Shown: in pieces, positions 1-12,177 of the stretch
Layout of the letters: each line of letters opens with the position of its first letter
How positions within the stretch are numbered: position 1 is the stretch's first letter
Notes under the pieces: model-generated
What the model was told of the DNA's origin: nothing
Database searches by the model: none
The model's input: the letters and a program-made list of their open reading frames with translations, nothing else
Translations under genes and position numbers: made by a program
Source of the DNA: Aporrectodea caliginosa
Taxonomy: Eukaryota; Annelida; Clitellata; Crassiclitellata; Lumbricidae
Direction of reading: 5' to 3'
Length of the DNA: 64,000 bases
NCBI GenBank assembly: GCA_020284085.1
Contig: JACEVL010000415.1
Span: 2,331,727 to 2,395,726, forward strand

Positions 1-123
1 TGCCAATCACTATACTCTGCTGCCCCTGGAGAGTTACAGTTCCTCGCTTACCCACATCACTATAGCATGTTCATCGGATCTTCTTGTGTATACACTGGAC
101 CTTCTTCCTCTTGGCACAGTCTT

Positions 124-235
124 CTTTTGAATAGGCTAATCAATCAGTCAATCAGAATTTATATAGCGCCCCTACAGGATTCCTACTTGAGGCGCTCCCG
201 ACTTAGGCCAAGCGGAAGAAAGTAGTATAAACATA
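124..235 (-). mobile_element. 3' tail of SINE-A/LINE family (fragment)
   Basis: Read on the - strand this ends in GGGGCGCTATATAAATTC followed by a GATTGA-type simple tail. The same module (GCGCCTC...GGGGCGCTATA) closes the full SINE-A copies at 5071-5330 and 25700-25959 and the LINE end at 55745-55975. No tRNA-like head is present, so this is either a 5'-truncated SINE or a LINE end. Confidence 0.6.
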
Positions 236-451
236 TATATGACATTTCCATTTTCACAATTACGTCTGCTTATAGTTTTAGTTATTTAAATATTCTCGTG
301 TGATATGAGATACAATTTACTTCTCAATGGTTGTATATGAGCCATACGACGAAAGCAGCAAATGAAACTGAGAGCACATAGATAACTTTAGGGAGGTGGC
401 GAGTAGAGTAGGGCACCAGCCTGCAGGCGACGTGTAAAGTAGGGCACCAGC

Positions 452-480
452 GTAGGTCACGTGACGTCACTTCCGTTCGA
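452..480. promoter_or_regulatory. Composite E-box / CRE / ETS-like site cluster
   Basis: An E-box CACGTG (458-463) overlaps a full palindromic CRE TGACGTCA (462-469), followed directly by CTTCCG (470-475), an ETS-type core. This tight arrangement is typical of CpG-type housekeeping promoters. No exon could be recognised next to it on either strand, so it may be an orphan or chance cluster. Confidence 0.3.
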
Positions 481-1373
481 GAATACGCTGTTAGCTCACT
501 ACTGTGGCGAATTTTGCCAGAGGGAGCTCGATCGTTCCATGTTGTCGGACCAATTGTACGTTTACTGTTAACATTGATTCAGCTCCAAATACATTTTCTG
601 GTGACCTAAAGTGGAACTTGTTTAGATCAGTAACGTACCAAATTCTATCCATGCAAACAACGCCTTTGAGAGGTGTTTAAAATGCGCCATATAATTTGTT
701 TACATTACATGTATACTTACCCACTTCATACATGTTCACGTACAACGCAAGGGACTATATTTAGCGCATAAATGTTGTTATACAGAAGCACATTGATGAC
801 ATGCATACTTCTGGAGCTAGAGCAGTTCTGTATGTTATCGCATACATCTGCTGCATATTGCATATAAACAGAACATGCACATATCACTATAATACAAACA
901 CCGGCTTCTCTGGTGACATTAGTTGTACGTGCTTCTGGACGAGTTTGAATCAAAGAAACGTGTAACATATGGACGCATTTCTAAACACTGCGCAGAAATA
1001 GCAGCCGCGGGTGTTTGACTAGGTAGATTGATTTTCGATTCTTTAACTATATCAACCTGTGCGTAATGCGTATCGAATTGTTCTTGCGATAAGTGGACAG
1101 ACGCATTGTTACAGGTATACGAACCCTGAGACAATGTCTCCATGCCAAACAGTCCGACAGCGCTGTAAACGCAGACTGTGTTGGAAGGGAAGTGTTGAGT
1201 AGACCGAAGTGGGGACTGCATGGTAGTAGTAACAAGAAGACGCTGCAATCGATCATACCTGCAGGCCGTGCAGTCAATAGTCGTTTATGCCATTCGGTGC
1301 GTCTGTATGTATCGCTGAGTCCGTCTGTTTGTATGCATGCATGTGTGTCTGAATTCTTGTCTCTATAGTATAG
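481..1373. other. Unannotated intergenic stretch
   Basis: Only short open frames occur here, without recognisable domains or plausible splice-delimited exons. No repeat family could be matched elsewhere in the window. Confidence 0.5.
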
Positions 1374-1409
1374 TGTGTATGTGTGTGTGTGTGCGCGCGC
1401 GCGTGTGCG

Positions 1410-1486
<77 letters not shown>

Positions 1487-1508
1487 GCGTGTGTGTGTGC
1501 GTGTGCGT

Positions 1509-1544
<36 letters not shown>
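1374..1544. repeat. (GT)n microsatellite with GC interruptions
   Basis: About 170 bp of alternating GT with GCGC and GTGCGT interruptions. Open frames across it (poly Cys-Val on +, poly His-Thr on -) are artefacts of the dinucleotide repeat. Confidence 0.98.
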
Positions 1545-2357
1545 AATCCCAATTGCAGTAGTAGCCTAGGAGTAGTAGTACTAACCATGTGCTTAACGGT
1601 ATCTTGTGACATTGAGCTCACCTTACGTTAAGAGATATTTATGCTTTCTCCAACGATCTTAGGCCTCCACGCCATGCATACGTATACCCCGAGGCCTATT
1701 TGGTGCTGTCGGCCTCGCCACTTCAGGCCTCTTAATCTCTATAGCCTCATAGCTCAAGGGCGGCTCATTGCAATTGCAGCGTTTTTTCTGCTAACGTGGC
1801 GTTGCCAAATGTTGTACAACGGATTCTGAACCTCATTCGTATCATTCGCTTTTTTTGGCTGCCTTCAAATGCAGATGCCTATTCACAAACATACACACAT
1901 GCAGTATACAAGGCCTTGCATCAAGTTCGCTCCTTGCGCCTAGCAACCTCCCTGGCAACCAGCAAGCCCCAATGACCACGTATACAACGCCGCTCACCGC
2001 CCCCTTTCACAAACGCAGCACCCAGAGAGCACACATTCAACGCACTGGCAACAAGCTACGAAGGCTTATACAGTAACAGTTTTTAAAGTGCATACGCATT
2101 ACGCATGCAACAATTGTGGCCAAAGGCTTTCGGACAAAGAACAGATCATTCTGAAGAATAGTTATCATTCCACAAGTCCATAAGGTTGAACTGAAACAGT
2201 TAAGAATTTAACACATAGTGTATACTTGGAAGAAATGTCAAAACTTGTCTTCACACCTGTATACACATTACACAGTCGTTTAATAAAATCACTGGCGCTC
2301 AATAAACCACGGATCTGAAGTGCACAAGTTACACATTAAATTCTTATTTTTTAGACG
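1545..2357. other. Unannotated stretch
   Basis: No supported gene, RNA or repeat. Small open frames lack known motifs. Confidence 0.5.
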
Positions 2358-2600
2358 ACTTCGATTAGAAATTGTATTGTATTTGGGCATTTATAAAGCG
2401 CCTCCTCTTATAGCATAAACTATTCAGAGTCACTCTCAGCGTGGGAGTCCCGGGAAATAGAAAAAACGTATTAAGGCAGCGGACAGATGTGGAAGAGACC
2501 CCTGCCAGAATCTTAAAACTGGTCGAGAATGGAAGTTCATTCCAAAAAGGAAGGGCACGCAATAGCAAAAGCACGGTATCATAGGCGCCGACTCTTTGGG
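2358..2600 (-). mobile_element. LINE 3'-end remnant
   Basis: On the - strand a short reading frame contains RALPFWNELP, resembling the terminal LWNSLP motif common at the end of CR1/L2-type reverse-transcriptase ORFs. It is followed by GCGCTTTATAAATGCC and a TACAATACAA tail, the 3' module shared with SINE-A. The fragment is decayed and 5' truncated. Confidence 0.5.
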
Positions 2601-2811
2601 AACCTTGGTTGCGAATGCACCCTGAGAGAACGTTCAGTGGGTGCGTCGCACCCAGAAGAATTCGGACCTACTGTATAATAAATTTGCAAATGCCCAATAT
2701 ATTACAGGCTACACACAGACATTTCGGAAAATGTAAGCATAAGCCATCTTTCCTTCGCCTATCTACTCGTATTCACTCGTCTTCCGTGTATACGCCCTAT
2801 TGAAGACTTTT

Positions 2812-2897
2812 CTCTATGATCAGGCCTGGCTTGAGAGCGACTCTGAGTAGAGCCTTTGAAGAGGCGCTATATATATTCTATGATTGATTAATTGATA
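2812..2897 (+). mobile_element. SINE/LINE 3' tail fragment
   Basis: It carries the GAGTAG...GAAGAGGCGCTATATATA module followed by a TGATTGATTAATTGAT tail, in + orientation. No promoter head is visible. Confidence 0.55.
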
Positions 2898-4088
2898 AAC
2901 GTTGCACAACTATGTCAGTCACTGTCACGTGAGTTTCAAATACTTTTTCTAACCAAGTAACCTTTGACAAGAAAACAATTTTCTTTCTCCGGAAGTGCGC
3001 TAAAAATCACCTATAGGGCAATGTATACAATATAAAAAAATTTCCCGGGGTAGAATCCATCACCCAGAGACAAAAGCAAAAGTCGGCGATAATGCACGGT
3101 ACTGTGCCATAGCAGACCTTGCCCGAAAGACAAAGAGATGACGTCGATAAGCAGATGGAATGGGAGGGAGAGAGACAGCATGAAATGATTGGTTTGTACC
3201 ATGCAGACAGATTGAACCTGGCAGGTGTCTTTCAAACAAAGTTCGTATAATATTAATATGCATATCGATCGTCAAATACAATTTAAATATTATCTCAATC
3301 TTTCGGGTCACGTTAGAATAACGACGTCAAGGATTGGGCTTGCACGATTGTCTGTCTGTGTGTCTGTAATAACTCTGTATGCCTATGTTCGCTTGTCTGT
3401 CTATCTGTATGCCTATGTTCGCTTGTCTGTCTGTGTATATGTACGCGATGGCCTGTGATTGCTTTGGATCTTTGTGCATCTATTGTGTATCCGTCTGCAT
3501 AATTATGTTTGCTTTGGTAAATGACTTCACGCTTTTACCACCATAAACAAACAGATAAAATAAACTCTTAACATTGGCCACAACCGCCGAAAATACTTTA
3601 TTATGAAACAAAAATGGTAAGAATGAAAACAATTGGTCAATATCGGTCTTTATCTATGAAAAAATATGAAAATTATAAACCTTGAAACAATGTCTTTATA
3701 ACTTTGAAAAAAGCAAGAACCTAACAAGTCTGTTGGATGCAGAGTTTAACGACATCTTATGGCAACAAATGCCGTTGACGTCGACAGAACTTTTTAAACA
3801 ATTAACTTCTGCCTTTTCATAAATAATAAACCTTAAATACCTTTTGCAATTTTGCTCTCAATACTGTAATGATGGTTTAAATCTGTTATAAGTTATAACC
3901 CTTCAATTCGGATATGGTTAAATTCAAAACCTCAAATACCCTTTGCGGTTTGCCCTCAAGACCTTAATAATGGCTTAGACCTATTATAACCCTCAATACG
4001 GATATGGTTCGGTTGTTCAGTCAAAATCAAGTATGAAGGATTCATCAGGTAAAGAGAAGTTTCGGGCGAACTGACCGCTGTCGGGAAG
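2898..4088. other. Unannotated AT-rich stretch
   Basis: Contains an imperfect TCTGTATGCCTATGTTCGCTTG duplication near 3360-3440 and AT-rich sequence. No exon, RNA or classified element could be supported. Confidence 0.45.
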
Positions 4089-4341
4089 ATAGAAGAGGAG
4101 GAGGAGGAGGAAAAGGAAAAGGAAAAGGAGAAGGAGGAGGAGGAGGAGGAAGAGGAGGAGGAGGAGGAGGAGGAAGAGGCGGAGGAAGAGGAGGAGGAGA
4201 AGGAGGAGAAGGAGAAAGAAGAAAAGAAGGAAAAGGAGATGAGAATCTGATGAAGGATGAGAAGGAATAGCAGGAAGAGGAGGAAGAGGAAGAGAAGGAA
4301 GAGGAGAAGGATAAGGAGGAGGAGAAGGAAAGGAGGAGGAG
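4089..4341. repeat. Polypurine (GGA/GAG)n tract
   Basis: About 250 bp of almost uninterrupted purines on the + strand (GGA, GAAA and GAG triplets). Such mirror-like polypurine DNA can form triplex structures. Open frames on the - strand (poly Ser/Leu/Pro) are composition artefacts. Confidence 0.95.
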
Positions 4342-4587
4342 ATGCAAAGATTCCTGCAGAAGGGAAGAAGGAAAGCAATTTCACCCTGCACTAATCGGTC
4401 ATCTACGACAATTTCCGAAACTACACTTTTGCTCCCGTCCGTCAAATTTAGATGCTATCAGTCCTAAATAAATATTCACGCGCCTCTCACTCAGCTTTGA
4501 CGTCTGGCACGTCATACTCTCGTGCATGTATATATACATGATGATAAATCCTGTACATAAATATATCTATAGGGCCTACACATCTAC

Positions 4588-4686
4588 ATGTGTACGTGAG
4601 TGTGTGTGTCTTTTCTTATGTCTGTGTGTTTTTGCGCCTGTACGCGTGCTTGTGTGTGTAGGTGTGTAAGTGTGTGTGTGTGCGCC
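4588..4686. repeat. GT-rich low-complexity tract
   Basis: Degenerate GT/TG repeats with many substitutions, about 100 bp. It is likely an aged microsatellite. Confidence 0.8.
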
Positions 4687-5070
4687 AGCGCAAGGACGTA
4701 GCCCAGAAACAATTTCGGGGTTCCACTGAACATGGTCGCATTTAGAAAAAACGAGTATAAAAAAATTCGTCAATTATTTATTTAGGGGTCGGATTGGCAA
4801 ATGAAGACAAGTATACCTTTAACTGGACGCGTGCAGTAAGAGAAAGCCAATGTAGTTGTTCAAACATGAATGTAGAGATATGGGAGAATCGGTTACCAGG
4901 GCCATTGACGTCACCCTCCTCGTCTTTCCAGGCTTGGGACTGGCTCTACGTGGCACTGTTGGTGCTATGGGTTGTGGTGGATTCTATTGTTATTAAAGTA
5001 TACCCCCGTGAAGAGCAACAGTGCTGGAAAGAGAAGACGCCACCAGGTCCTATCGATAGCCCTTGACTTA

Positions 5071-5330
5071 CATTGTATTGTATTGTATTTGAACACTTGT
5101 TATAGCGCCCCTACCAGATTGCCTATTCAGAGGCGCTCCCGACTAATGCGCGGACGCTGAATCGGAGTTTCACGCCGAAGCGCGTGAGCAATTGCGAGTG
5201 AAGGACTTGCCCAGGGTCCCTACGCGACGGCTTGAGGTGGATTCGAACCCGCAACCCTCCAGCTGCAAGGCACCGAATATACCCCTATACCACCGCGCCC
5301 CAGTTGTATTGTGTTGTGTTGTATTGTATT
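5071..5330 (-). mobile_element. SINE-A, full-length tRNA-derived SINE
   Basis: On the - strand the order is a tRNA-like head with A-box-like GGTGGTATAGGGG and a perfect B box GGGTTCGAATCC, a body containing AGGGACCCTGGGCAAGTCC and GGCGTGAAACTCCGATTCAG, the GGGAGCGCCTC...GGGGCGCTATAAC 3' module, and a repeated TACAA tail. The head also abuts TTGTATTG repeats, so insertion into such a tract is likely. Other copies lie at 25700, 39759, 46252 and 56761. Confidence 0.9.
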
Positions 5331-5485
5331 CTTTTGTATGTAGATCACAATGACACGTGGAAACCCTGCATCGATAGAGAATGACATACACACACATGAC
5401 CACTTCCAACAGACATGTGTGGTCATGTATTATGTACGGAGAATATAGGCAATTATACAATGTCTATTGCTACAGTCGACATAAC

Positions 5486-5990
5486 GTGCGCTCTCTCTGT
5501 CACTGTCTCTGTCTGTCTGTCTGTCTGTCTCTCTTTTTCTCATGCTCTCTCTCATTCTCTCTGTCTGTCTGTCTGTCTCTCATTATATCTCTTTCATTAT
5601 CCCTCCCTCATTCTCCATCTTACTCTTTCTCTTTCAGTAGTGCGCTCTCTGTATCTGTATGTCTGTCTGTCGCTTTTTCTCATGCTCTCTCTCTCTCATT
5701 CTCTCTGTCTCTGTCTGTCTGTCTCTCATTACATCTCTTTCATCATCCCTCCTTCCCTCATTCTCCATCTTACTCTTTCTCTCTTTTCTTTCAGTAGTGC
5801 GCTCTCTGTATCTGTATGTCTGTCTGTCTCTCTTTTTCTCATGCTCTCTCTCATTCTCTCTGTCTCTGTCTGTCTGTCTCTCATTACATCTCTTTCATCA
5901 TCCCTCCTTCCCTCATTCTCCATCTTACTCTTTCTCTCTTTCTCTTTCAGTAGTGCGCTCTCTGTATCTGTATGTCTGTCTGTCTCTGTG
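5486..5990 (+). repeat. Pyrimidine-rich minisatellite, about 156-bp unit
   Basis: At least three tandem units begin at GTAGTGCGCTCTCTGTATCTG (about 5637, 5794 and 5950), with a degenerate first unit near 5486. Each unit contains TCTGTCTGTC blocks, a CATTACATCTC block and ends in a polypyrimidine run plus CAG. The spacing between starts is 156-157 bp. The long + frames across it are low-complexity Ser/Leu artefacts. Confidence 0.9.
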
Positions 5991-6184
5991 CGTCTACGTG
6001 ACCGCCTGCTTGTTGCTCTGTTCTAGTACAATGAGTAGGACTCCATGGCCTAATACAAAGAAGCATTGTCTAAAACTCCATGTGCGCAGGCCAATAAAGG
6101 AGCCCTTACGAATAGGTTCAGAGATGAAATATCGTAATATAATGCAGTGAAACAGAATACAACAGAGCTATTTTTGTCATCTAA

Positions 6185-6650
6185 GACCAACCATCCACCC
6201 ACCCTCACCCATCCATCAATCCACCCACCCACCCATTCATTCATTCATCCATACACCCACTCATCCATCCATTCATTCATTCATTCATTCATTCATTCAT
6301 TCATTCATTCATTCATTCATTCATTCATTCATTCATTCATTTCATTCATTCATTCATTCATTGATTCATTCATTCATTCATTCATTCATCCATTCATCCA
6401 TCCATTCATTCATTCATTCATTCATTCATCCATCCACCCACCCATCCACCCACCCACCCACACACCCATTTATCCATCCATCCATCCATCAACCCACGGG
6501 TTACCCACCCACCTACCCACCTATTTATACATCCATCCACTCATCCACCCATCCATCCACCCATCCATCCACCCATCCATCCACCTACGTACCCATCCAT
6601 CCACCCACTCACCCATTCAAATTCCACCCACCCACCACCAATCCATCCAC
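6185..6650 (+). repeat. (CATT)n / (CATCCAC)n tetranucleotide-type repeat
   Basis: CATT/TTCA repeats (about 6230-6430) grade into CATCCATCCACC-type variants up to about 6650. The associated Ser-Phe-Ile-His frame is an artefact of the repeat. Confidence 0.95.
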
Positions 6651-6924
6651 CTCTGCAACCCCAGACAGAGCATAAAAACCTTTAATCTGTCATCGATCAA
6701 CCTCCCCCTCCTCCCATCCTCCCCCCCGATGCAAAGCGACATCTTCCTTCTCCATCGTCAACAAATCATCATCGAAATAAACGGACATTATTTCCTTTGG
6801 TCAACACAATATACTGGCGCAACATCAATCCACCATCTCCGGAAATAGCGTCGGCCCAACAACGAACCGTTCAGCGCCGATGACAGAGGGAATTCAGACA
6901 ACAACCAGACCCCCCTCTTCTCCC

Positions 6925-7110
6925 TTCTTGCTGCCATGGCAACGGTGGTTAGTTGCTGTTTAACGACGCTGTGTCATAACTAAGATGATTAGCGTCGCCC
7001 TCCTCCTTTATTCAGGCCTGGAACTGGCACTGCCAGAGTGCGAGCAGTGACGGAGTTTACCGGTGAACGGCTCAGACATCATCTATGTACCTGTACTAAT
7101 GGGTGTAGGC
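6925..7110. repeat. Dispersed repeat, copy 1
   Basis: Shares GGTTAGTTGCTGTTTAA, GATGATTAGCGTC and GGAACTGGCACT in the same order with 40588-40735. A shorter match around GGCTTGGGACTGGC lies at about 4925-4950. No promoter boxes or terminal repeats were found, so the class is unknown. Confidence 0.6.
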
Positions 7111-7794
7111 AATGAGATATTATTATTATCATCGCTAGAGGGAACATGACGTATAATTCCCTTCGCTAATTTTTGAAGCCACAACCATAGATATAATAAC
7201 ACCCTATCGAGAGCCCCGCAGTTAATTTAAATTGAAATGACGCGTTTTAATTGGTTGTAATTCATTTTGAGCGGCCAATGGGTCAAGGCCGTTATGGTTA
7301 CTCGTTGAGCGACCTCAGGGTCACAGCCTCACCATAGACAGTAGATGCTCGCCTCTAGTGATATATTTATATATTATACATCTCTATGGGTGTAGGCTAC
7401 CAAGGGTCGGGGACTCGTTAAGTGGCAATATATATGATCTCTGCTGTTTGGATACCGTTATATGCTGACGACACGTAGGGTATACTCAGTCAGGTTTTGC
7501 CTCTCATGAAGGCCGGCGAATTTCAAACAATTCATCATCATCGTCATCATCATCATCATCATCAGCAGTAGTTCGTGACGCCAGCCTTTTGGCGGCGATG
7601 GGTACGAACAGACGATCTCATCGATCATTTGTCATGCCCGTACTCATCCCTTTGTTAGTCGAAGCTTTGTTATGTCCTCATTATTTCATGTTATCTATTC
7701 AACGCAGTCTTCGTCTGTGGCTTTGTTTCTCTGTCCTTCTATATGTATAGCCTACCACCAGCGAATTCATAAAGTACCGGTACATGGCAATTAT
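7111..7794. other. Unannotated stretch with a short (CAT)n tract
   Basis: Contains a short TCATCATCA microsatellite (about 7531-7564). Nothing else could be supported. Confidence 0.5.
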
Positions 7795-8175
7795 AGCGAT
7801 GGACATATAATAGTGACATGGCAATAGTGACAGATATATGGCAGTGGTGACAGACCCATAATAGTGATATGGCAATAGTGATAGACATAAAATAGTGATA
7901 TGGCAATATTGATAGACATATAATACTGACATGGCAATAGTGATTGGCACAATTATAATACTGATATAGCATTAGTGATAGGCATATAATATTTATATGG
8001 CAATGGCATGCATATAATACTGATATGGCAATAGTTATAGGTATATAATACTGCAGGATATAGCAATAGTGATAGGCATATAATACTGATATAGCAATAG
8101 TGATAGGCATATAATATTGATATGGCAATAGTTATAGGCATATAACAGTGATATGGAACAGTGATAGGCATACTA
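7795..8175 (+). repeat. 31-bp AT-rich minisatellite
   Basis: About a dozen copies of a roughly 31-bp unit containing GATATGGCAATAGTGATAG followed by GCATATAATACT, with small indels. A scattered remnant lies at about 8560-8635. Reverse-strand frames (poly Ile-Ser-Leu-Tyr) run through it only because the unit lacks stops. Confidence 0.92.
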
Positions 8176-8637
8176 ATTCATTGCCGTTGTGACAATCGCA
8201 CAACAGGTCTCGGTGAGCAGTTCCAAAACCTGCCACTAGGTTTCGCCAGCACAGAATAACGGCAAAAACCATAGAGCTCTTTCACTGAGTCCACAATGCG
8301 CTGATCACCCCTCCTCCTCTGTCGCGGCCACCTGTCCACGCCCTCCTATAGGGGCTGCGTGTGTGTTTGCCTGTAGTGTACAGGTGTCAAATCTAATTGT
8401 CCAATGTGTGCCCATAGTCCCCATACAGTACCTGCGCACCTGGTTAATGCACACCTGGATTGACGCATCACTGAGGGCAACATAATTATAACACAGTTTC
8501 GTCTTTTGCCACAGGTGTGCTAATGCCTTAACGAGGCATTAACAACCGATGCGTCTTTTATGGCAATAGCTATACATAAAAATGAGATGGCAATATTTAG
8601 CGACATATAATATATGGTGACAGGCATATAATACTCA

Positions 8638-8698
8638 TTTCAATTCATTTTCAGAGTTTTATATAGCGCCCCTTCAAGATTATCTACTCAGGATATGG
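8638..8698 (-). mobile_element. SINE/LINE 3' tail fragment
   Basis: A - strand copy of the GAGTAG...GGGGCGCTATATAAA module, next to a remnant of the 31-bp minisatellite. Confidence 0.5.
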
Positions 8699-9780
8699 CA
8701 AAAGTGCGATCAGCTCTTAACCCATGACATCGTCCTGTTAAGCAACCCCATTTAGAGACAGTATGAACCCCAAACCCTCTGTCTTCAACCCCCATACGCG
8801 TCCTATCCAGCCGCCCTCTTCGTACGCAAACCCTGTTTTGCACCGTAACGAACCGCGTCGTGAATACAATCGCCACCTATTCGCACCTGGAGCGCGTCAT
8901 CTGGGAAAAACCCCTGCAGAGCACAATACCTTCTAACCATGAAGGCCAAGGTCGCACACCAGTTCATGTGTTTTCCACCTAATTATAGACCCCAAACTCT
9001 TACGACCATCTCTTAACCCTGGCTGAACAAACGGTTCCCGTATATACCACCGATTGTCAGCTTCTAGCACGAGACAACCAACGCGCTGTAAACACATCCG
9101 AATGCAGAGCTACGTCTACAAGGTCTAAAACGTTGCGTAGTCTGAACATAATATCTCACCTGAAACGGTCTCGAACGCATGCAAAGCAACGCCGTTAGGA
9201 CTGCAGCCCAGACGGCCAAGACTTACACCGAACGAGGCCTAGGCACACGACTCTGCTGTTAGAACCTCCACTTCCCTGCACACTGCAGCCGTCTGAGTCC
9301 TAAGCACGGCCGCAGACGAGGCAACAACTCCTGAGCAACCATTGCAGTTTGTACAAACGATTTAGCGCACCTGTGTTATAAGCTCTGGCCACGGTCCGTA
9401 CAGCAGCCAAAGATCTGCGCATGCGGAGAGAGAACGGCCGCCGCAGCCAATGGCGTGCTGGCGAATACGCTGAGTGCAATTATATAGCGCTATCTCGTTA
9501 GGAAAAAGGAGATTATTTCCGGATGTGAAAAACTCGCCCGTATTAATGGTTAATCACGGAAGGTGTGTTGCTATACGTGGCGCCCCGAGCGACCGTTGTA
9601 CTCAATGCATGCCATTTATCTGTGTATGTTGCTAAAGGATAATTAGGATTTATATGTATGTTATTACATGCATGTTGCATAAAGATATAACCATGCACAA
9701 ATGACACGCACAAGTATACATGCAAACATAAAAATACACAAATTGGTTTATATAATACATAGAACATGCATGCAATGTAA
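8699..9780. other. Unannotated stretch
   Basis: Relatively mixed base composition without long open frames, promoter boxes or repeats matched elsewhere in the window. Confidence 0.45.
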
Positions 9781-9815
9781 TACATACATACACACGTACG
9801 AAAGCACACACGCAT

Positions 9816-9864
<49 letters not shown>

Positions 9865-9866
9865 CA
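9781..9866. repeat. Compound (CA)n(TA)n microsatellite
   Basis: ACACAC repeats run directly into TATATA repeats (about 9815-9865). Confidence 0.95.
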
Positions 9867-11055
9867 TACATAGGCCTACCCTTACTTTTAATACGTAGGC
9901 TAATACTCACGTAATGCATAGCTTACATACAAAACAATCAATTAATTAAGTAATTAAATCTGTAACGCGAGCACGGTCACACCGATATGTGAATCTGAGG
10001 CAACATACATATACACACATATATCCACACATACAAGCACACATGCATACATACGTTTCAACGAACATACATGCATAGCAGCATAGGTCTATTTGCGAAA
10101 AGAAGAGGAGGAGGAGAAGAACTAACAGAAAGTGGAAAAGGTGGAGAAGTGAAAAGATGACGGCGATAACGAGAACGAAATCTGGTTCCACTAACTTCTG
10201 GACGCGCCTGGCCTGTTTCAACTGACGGTTGTCAATTAGGCTTACTGAGGAAAGACGTCGAAACATCTAACGAGCTGAATGAGTAGTATACCCCCTTCCA
10301 AGTTTGTGCCTCCCTCTCTCGCGCACTTCGCTCCGCCCAATCTTAAGACGATTGAGTCCTTCAATGTTCAAGTATACAGCCAAATATAATACATGGCGTA
10401 CGCACCCATCGTTGAAAGTAAACATCTGTGAGTAAGAAGCAATGGGGAACGGTTCACACCCGAACCCCCGTGGCCTCTGTCGTCTGTAAAGCCCCAATTT
10501 ACTTCGCCTCCTGCAAAGACCTTGATGACGAACCCTGTATGCTGGCGTGAATACGTCCTTCTTCTGACTTTAAAAGCTCTATTAGCTATTCCCTCTCCCT
10601 TTCCACTCTTTCCACCGCCTAATTTCAGCGTCTGGTGTAGGCCTATACACAACAGGCATACAGTGGAGGTGTTGTAACAGATAGGCGCCAACGTGTTCCC
10701 TCTTTTTGGCTACGCACACCACTACGGCGAATTTTAAGGAGTATACGTCTAAGAGTTCATTAACCTCGTTAGATAAGCTGTTGTTCTGGTAGGAAACTGT
10801 GCACGAATACTTCAGTAGACCCCTCTAAGTGAAAATATAGAAGCCCAAGCAGTCGCCCAAGCAGTCTGTACTTGTGCAGAATAAGTATGACAAACCATGA
10901 TTTGGTTGTTTGATTTATAATCGAACTTCGATCAGACGTTTCCACTTATCGGAAGACCTTTGAAGATGTAATTATATCGCGCAGGCTACAACATCGTTTT
11001 CTGACGCACGGTCACGCACCTGTTTCGTAAACTTTATGCCGTTCCTATGGTGATC
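9867..11055. other. Unannotated stretch
   Basis: Includes degenerate ACATAC repeats near 10005-10065. Two overlapping - strand open frames (10267-10691) have no recognisable domain and no coding-like neighbours. Confidence 0.45.
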
Positions 11056-11338
11056 GGGTGCGCGATAATGTAGTGGTTAGCCTGCTGGATTGTCAGTCGA
11101 GAGGTCGGGGTTCAAATCCTCGCAGTTTCGAGATTCTGCTCTGCCTGCGCCCCTATAGCCAACTCGGCTACAATGAGCACACTGTCCGTACACTGTCGGT
11201 GGGAAAATGAGACGGCGAGAGATATGACTTTATAGCCACCCGCCGGCATATGCCGAGGCTAAGAAAATGAAGTCGCTAATACTTCACATCCACAGCTGCT
11301 TCTCAGGCTAGCTTAAGGGACTGCTTCTCTTCTTCTAT
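11056..11338 (+). mobile_element. SINE-B, full-length tRNA-derived SINE
   Basis: The tRNA-like head has A-box-like TAGTGGTTAGCC (about 11071) and B box GGGGTTCAAATCC (about 11108). The body contains CAACTCGGCTACAATGAGCAC and CCGTACACTGTCGGTGGG, and the element ends with a CTTCTCTTCTTC tail. Related copies are at 15890-16092 (+) and 20925-21135 (-). Confidence 0.85.
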
Positions 11339-11454
11339 AGGCCTATACTTATACGCTGTTCAATGGTTACATCTGCAGATAGTTTAAGAAGGCCAAAACA
11401 AGGCCATTGTTGCGAAACCATAACGTATGCTATATACGTGTATACTTCCACGCA

Positions 11455-11535
11455 TACATACATACATACATACATACATACATACATACATACATACATA
11501 CATACATACATACATACATACACATACATACACAC
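11455..11535. repeat. (TACA)n microsatellite
   Basis: About 17 uninterrupted TACA units. Confidence 0.98.
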
Positions 11536-11566
11536 GTTAATTCTGGCTAACGTATTATATTTTGTG

Positions 11567-11815
11567 CAATTCATTCAATCAATCGATCAATCGGAAAATT
11601 TATATAGCACCCATTCAAGATCTCTACTCATAGGCGCTCCCGACCCAGGCTAGGCGGAAGAGAACAGTCTTGAGCAACTGATAGAACGGGGAGGAGGGAA
11701 CCCTGTATAGAGGATACGCAATTTCTCCATCAGAGGAAGTCCGTTCCATGTCATTTGAGCAGTTTCATCAGCTGTCTATGGTCTGAACTCTAGGAGAGGT
11801 TAGAGTTCAGAGTAC
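11567..11815 (-). mobile_element. LINE/SINE 3'-end fragment
   Basis: The low-coordinate edge carries the - strand 3' module GGGAGCGCC...GGTGCTATATAAATT with a GATTGATTGA tail. Upstream (higher coordinates) it continues with sequence including AATGACATGGAACGG, compatible with a LINE C-terminal region, but no reading frame survives. Confidence 0.45.
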
Positions 11816-11936
11816 ATACAGACAGCCAGTGACATCCGATGATGTATGATGTGCGATCCATCATACGGAGATATAATAAGCCGGACTGTCCTTTCACCAA
11901 TCGCCACTAAGTAGTCGCAAGTATTAACATTATAAT

Positions 11937-12150
<214 letters not shown>

Positions 12151-12177
12151 TATGGTGTGTATATATATATATATTTA

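Noticed and set aside
1274..1631. Cys-Val and His-Thr rich frames over the (GT)n repeat
   Set aside because: Dinucleotide-repeat artefacts.
6147..6848. 233-codon + frame, Ser-Phe-Ile-His-Pro rich
   Set aside because: Encoded by CATT and CATCC microsatellite units; the flanking non-repeat part has no motif.
11056..11130. Possible tRNA gene
   Set aside because: A and B boxes are present but acceptor-stem pairing fails and the sequence continues into a dispersed SINE body with other copies in the window. The same applies at 16544-16606, 47095 and 58160-58235.
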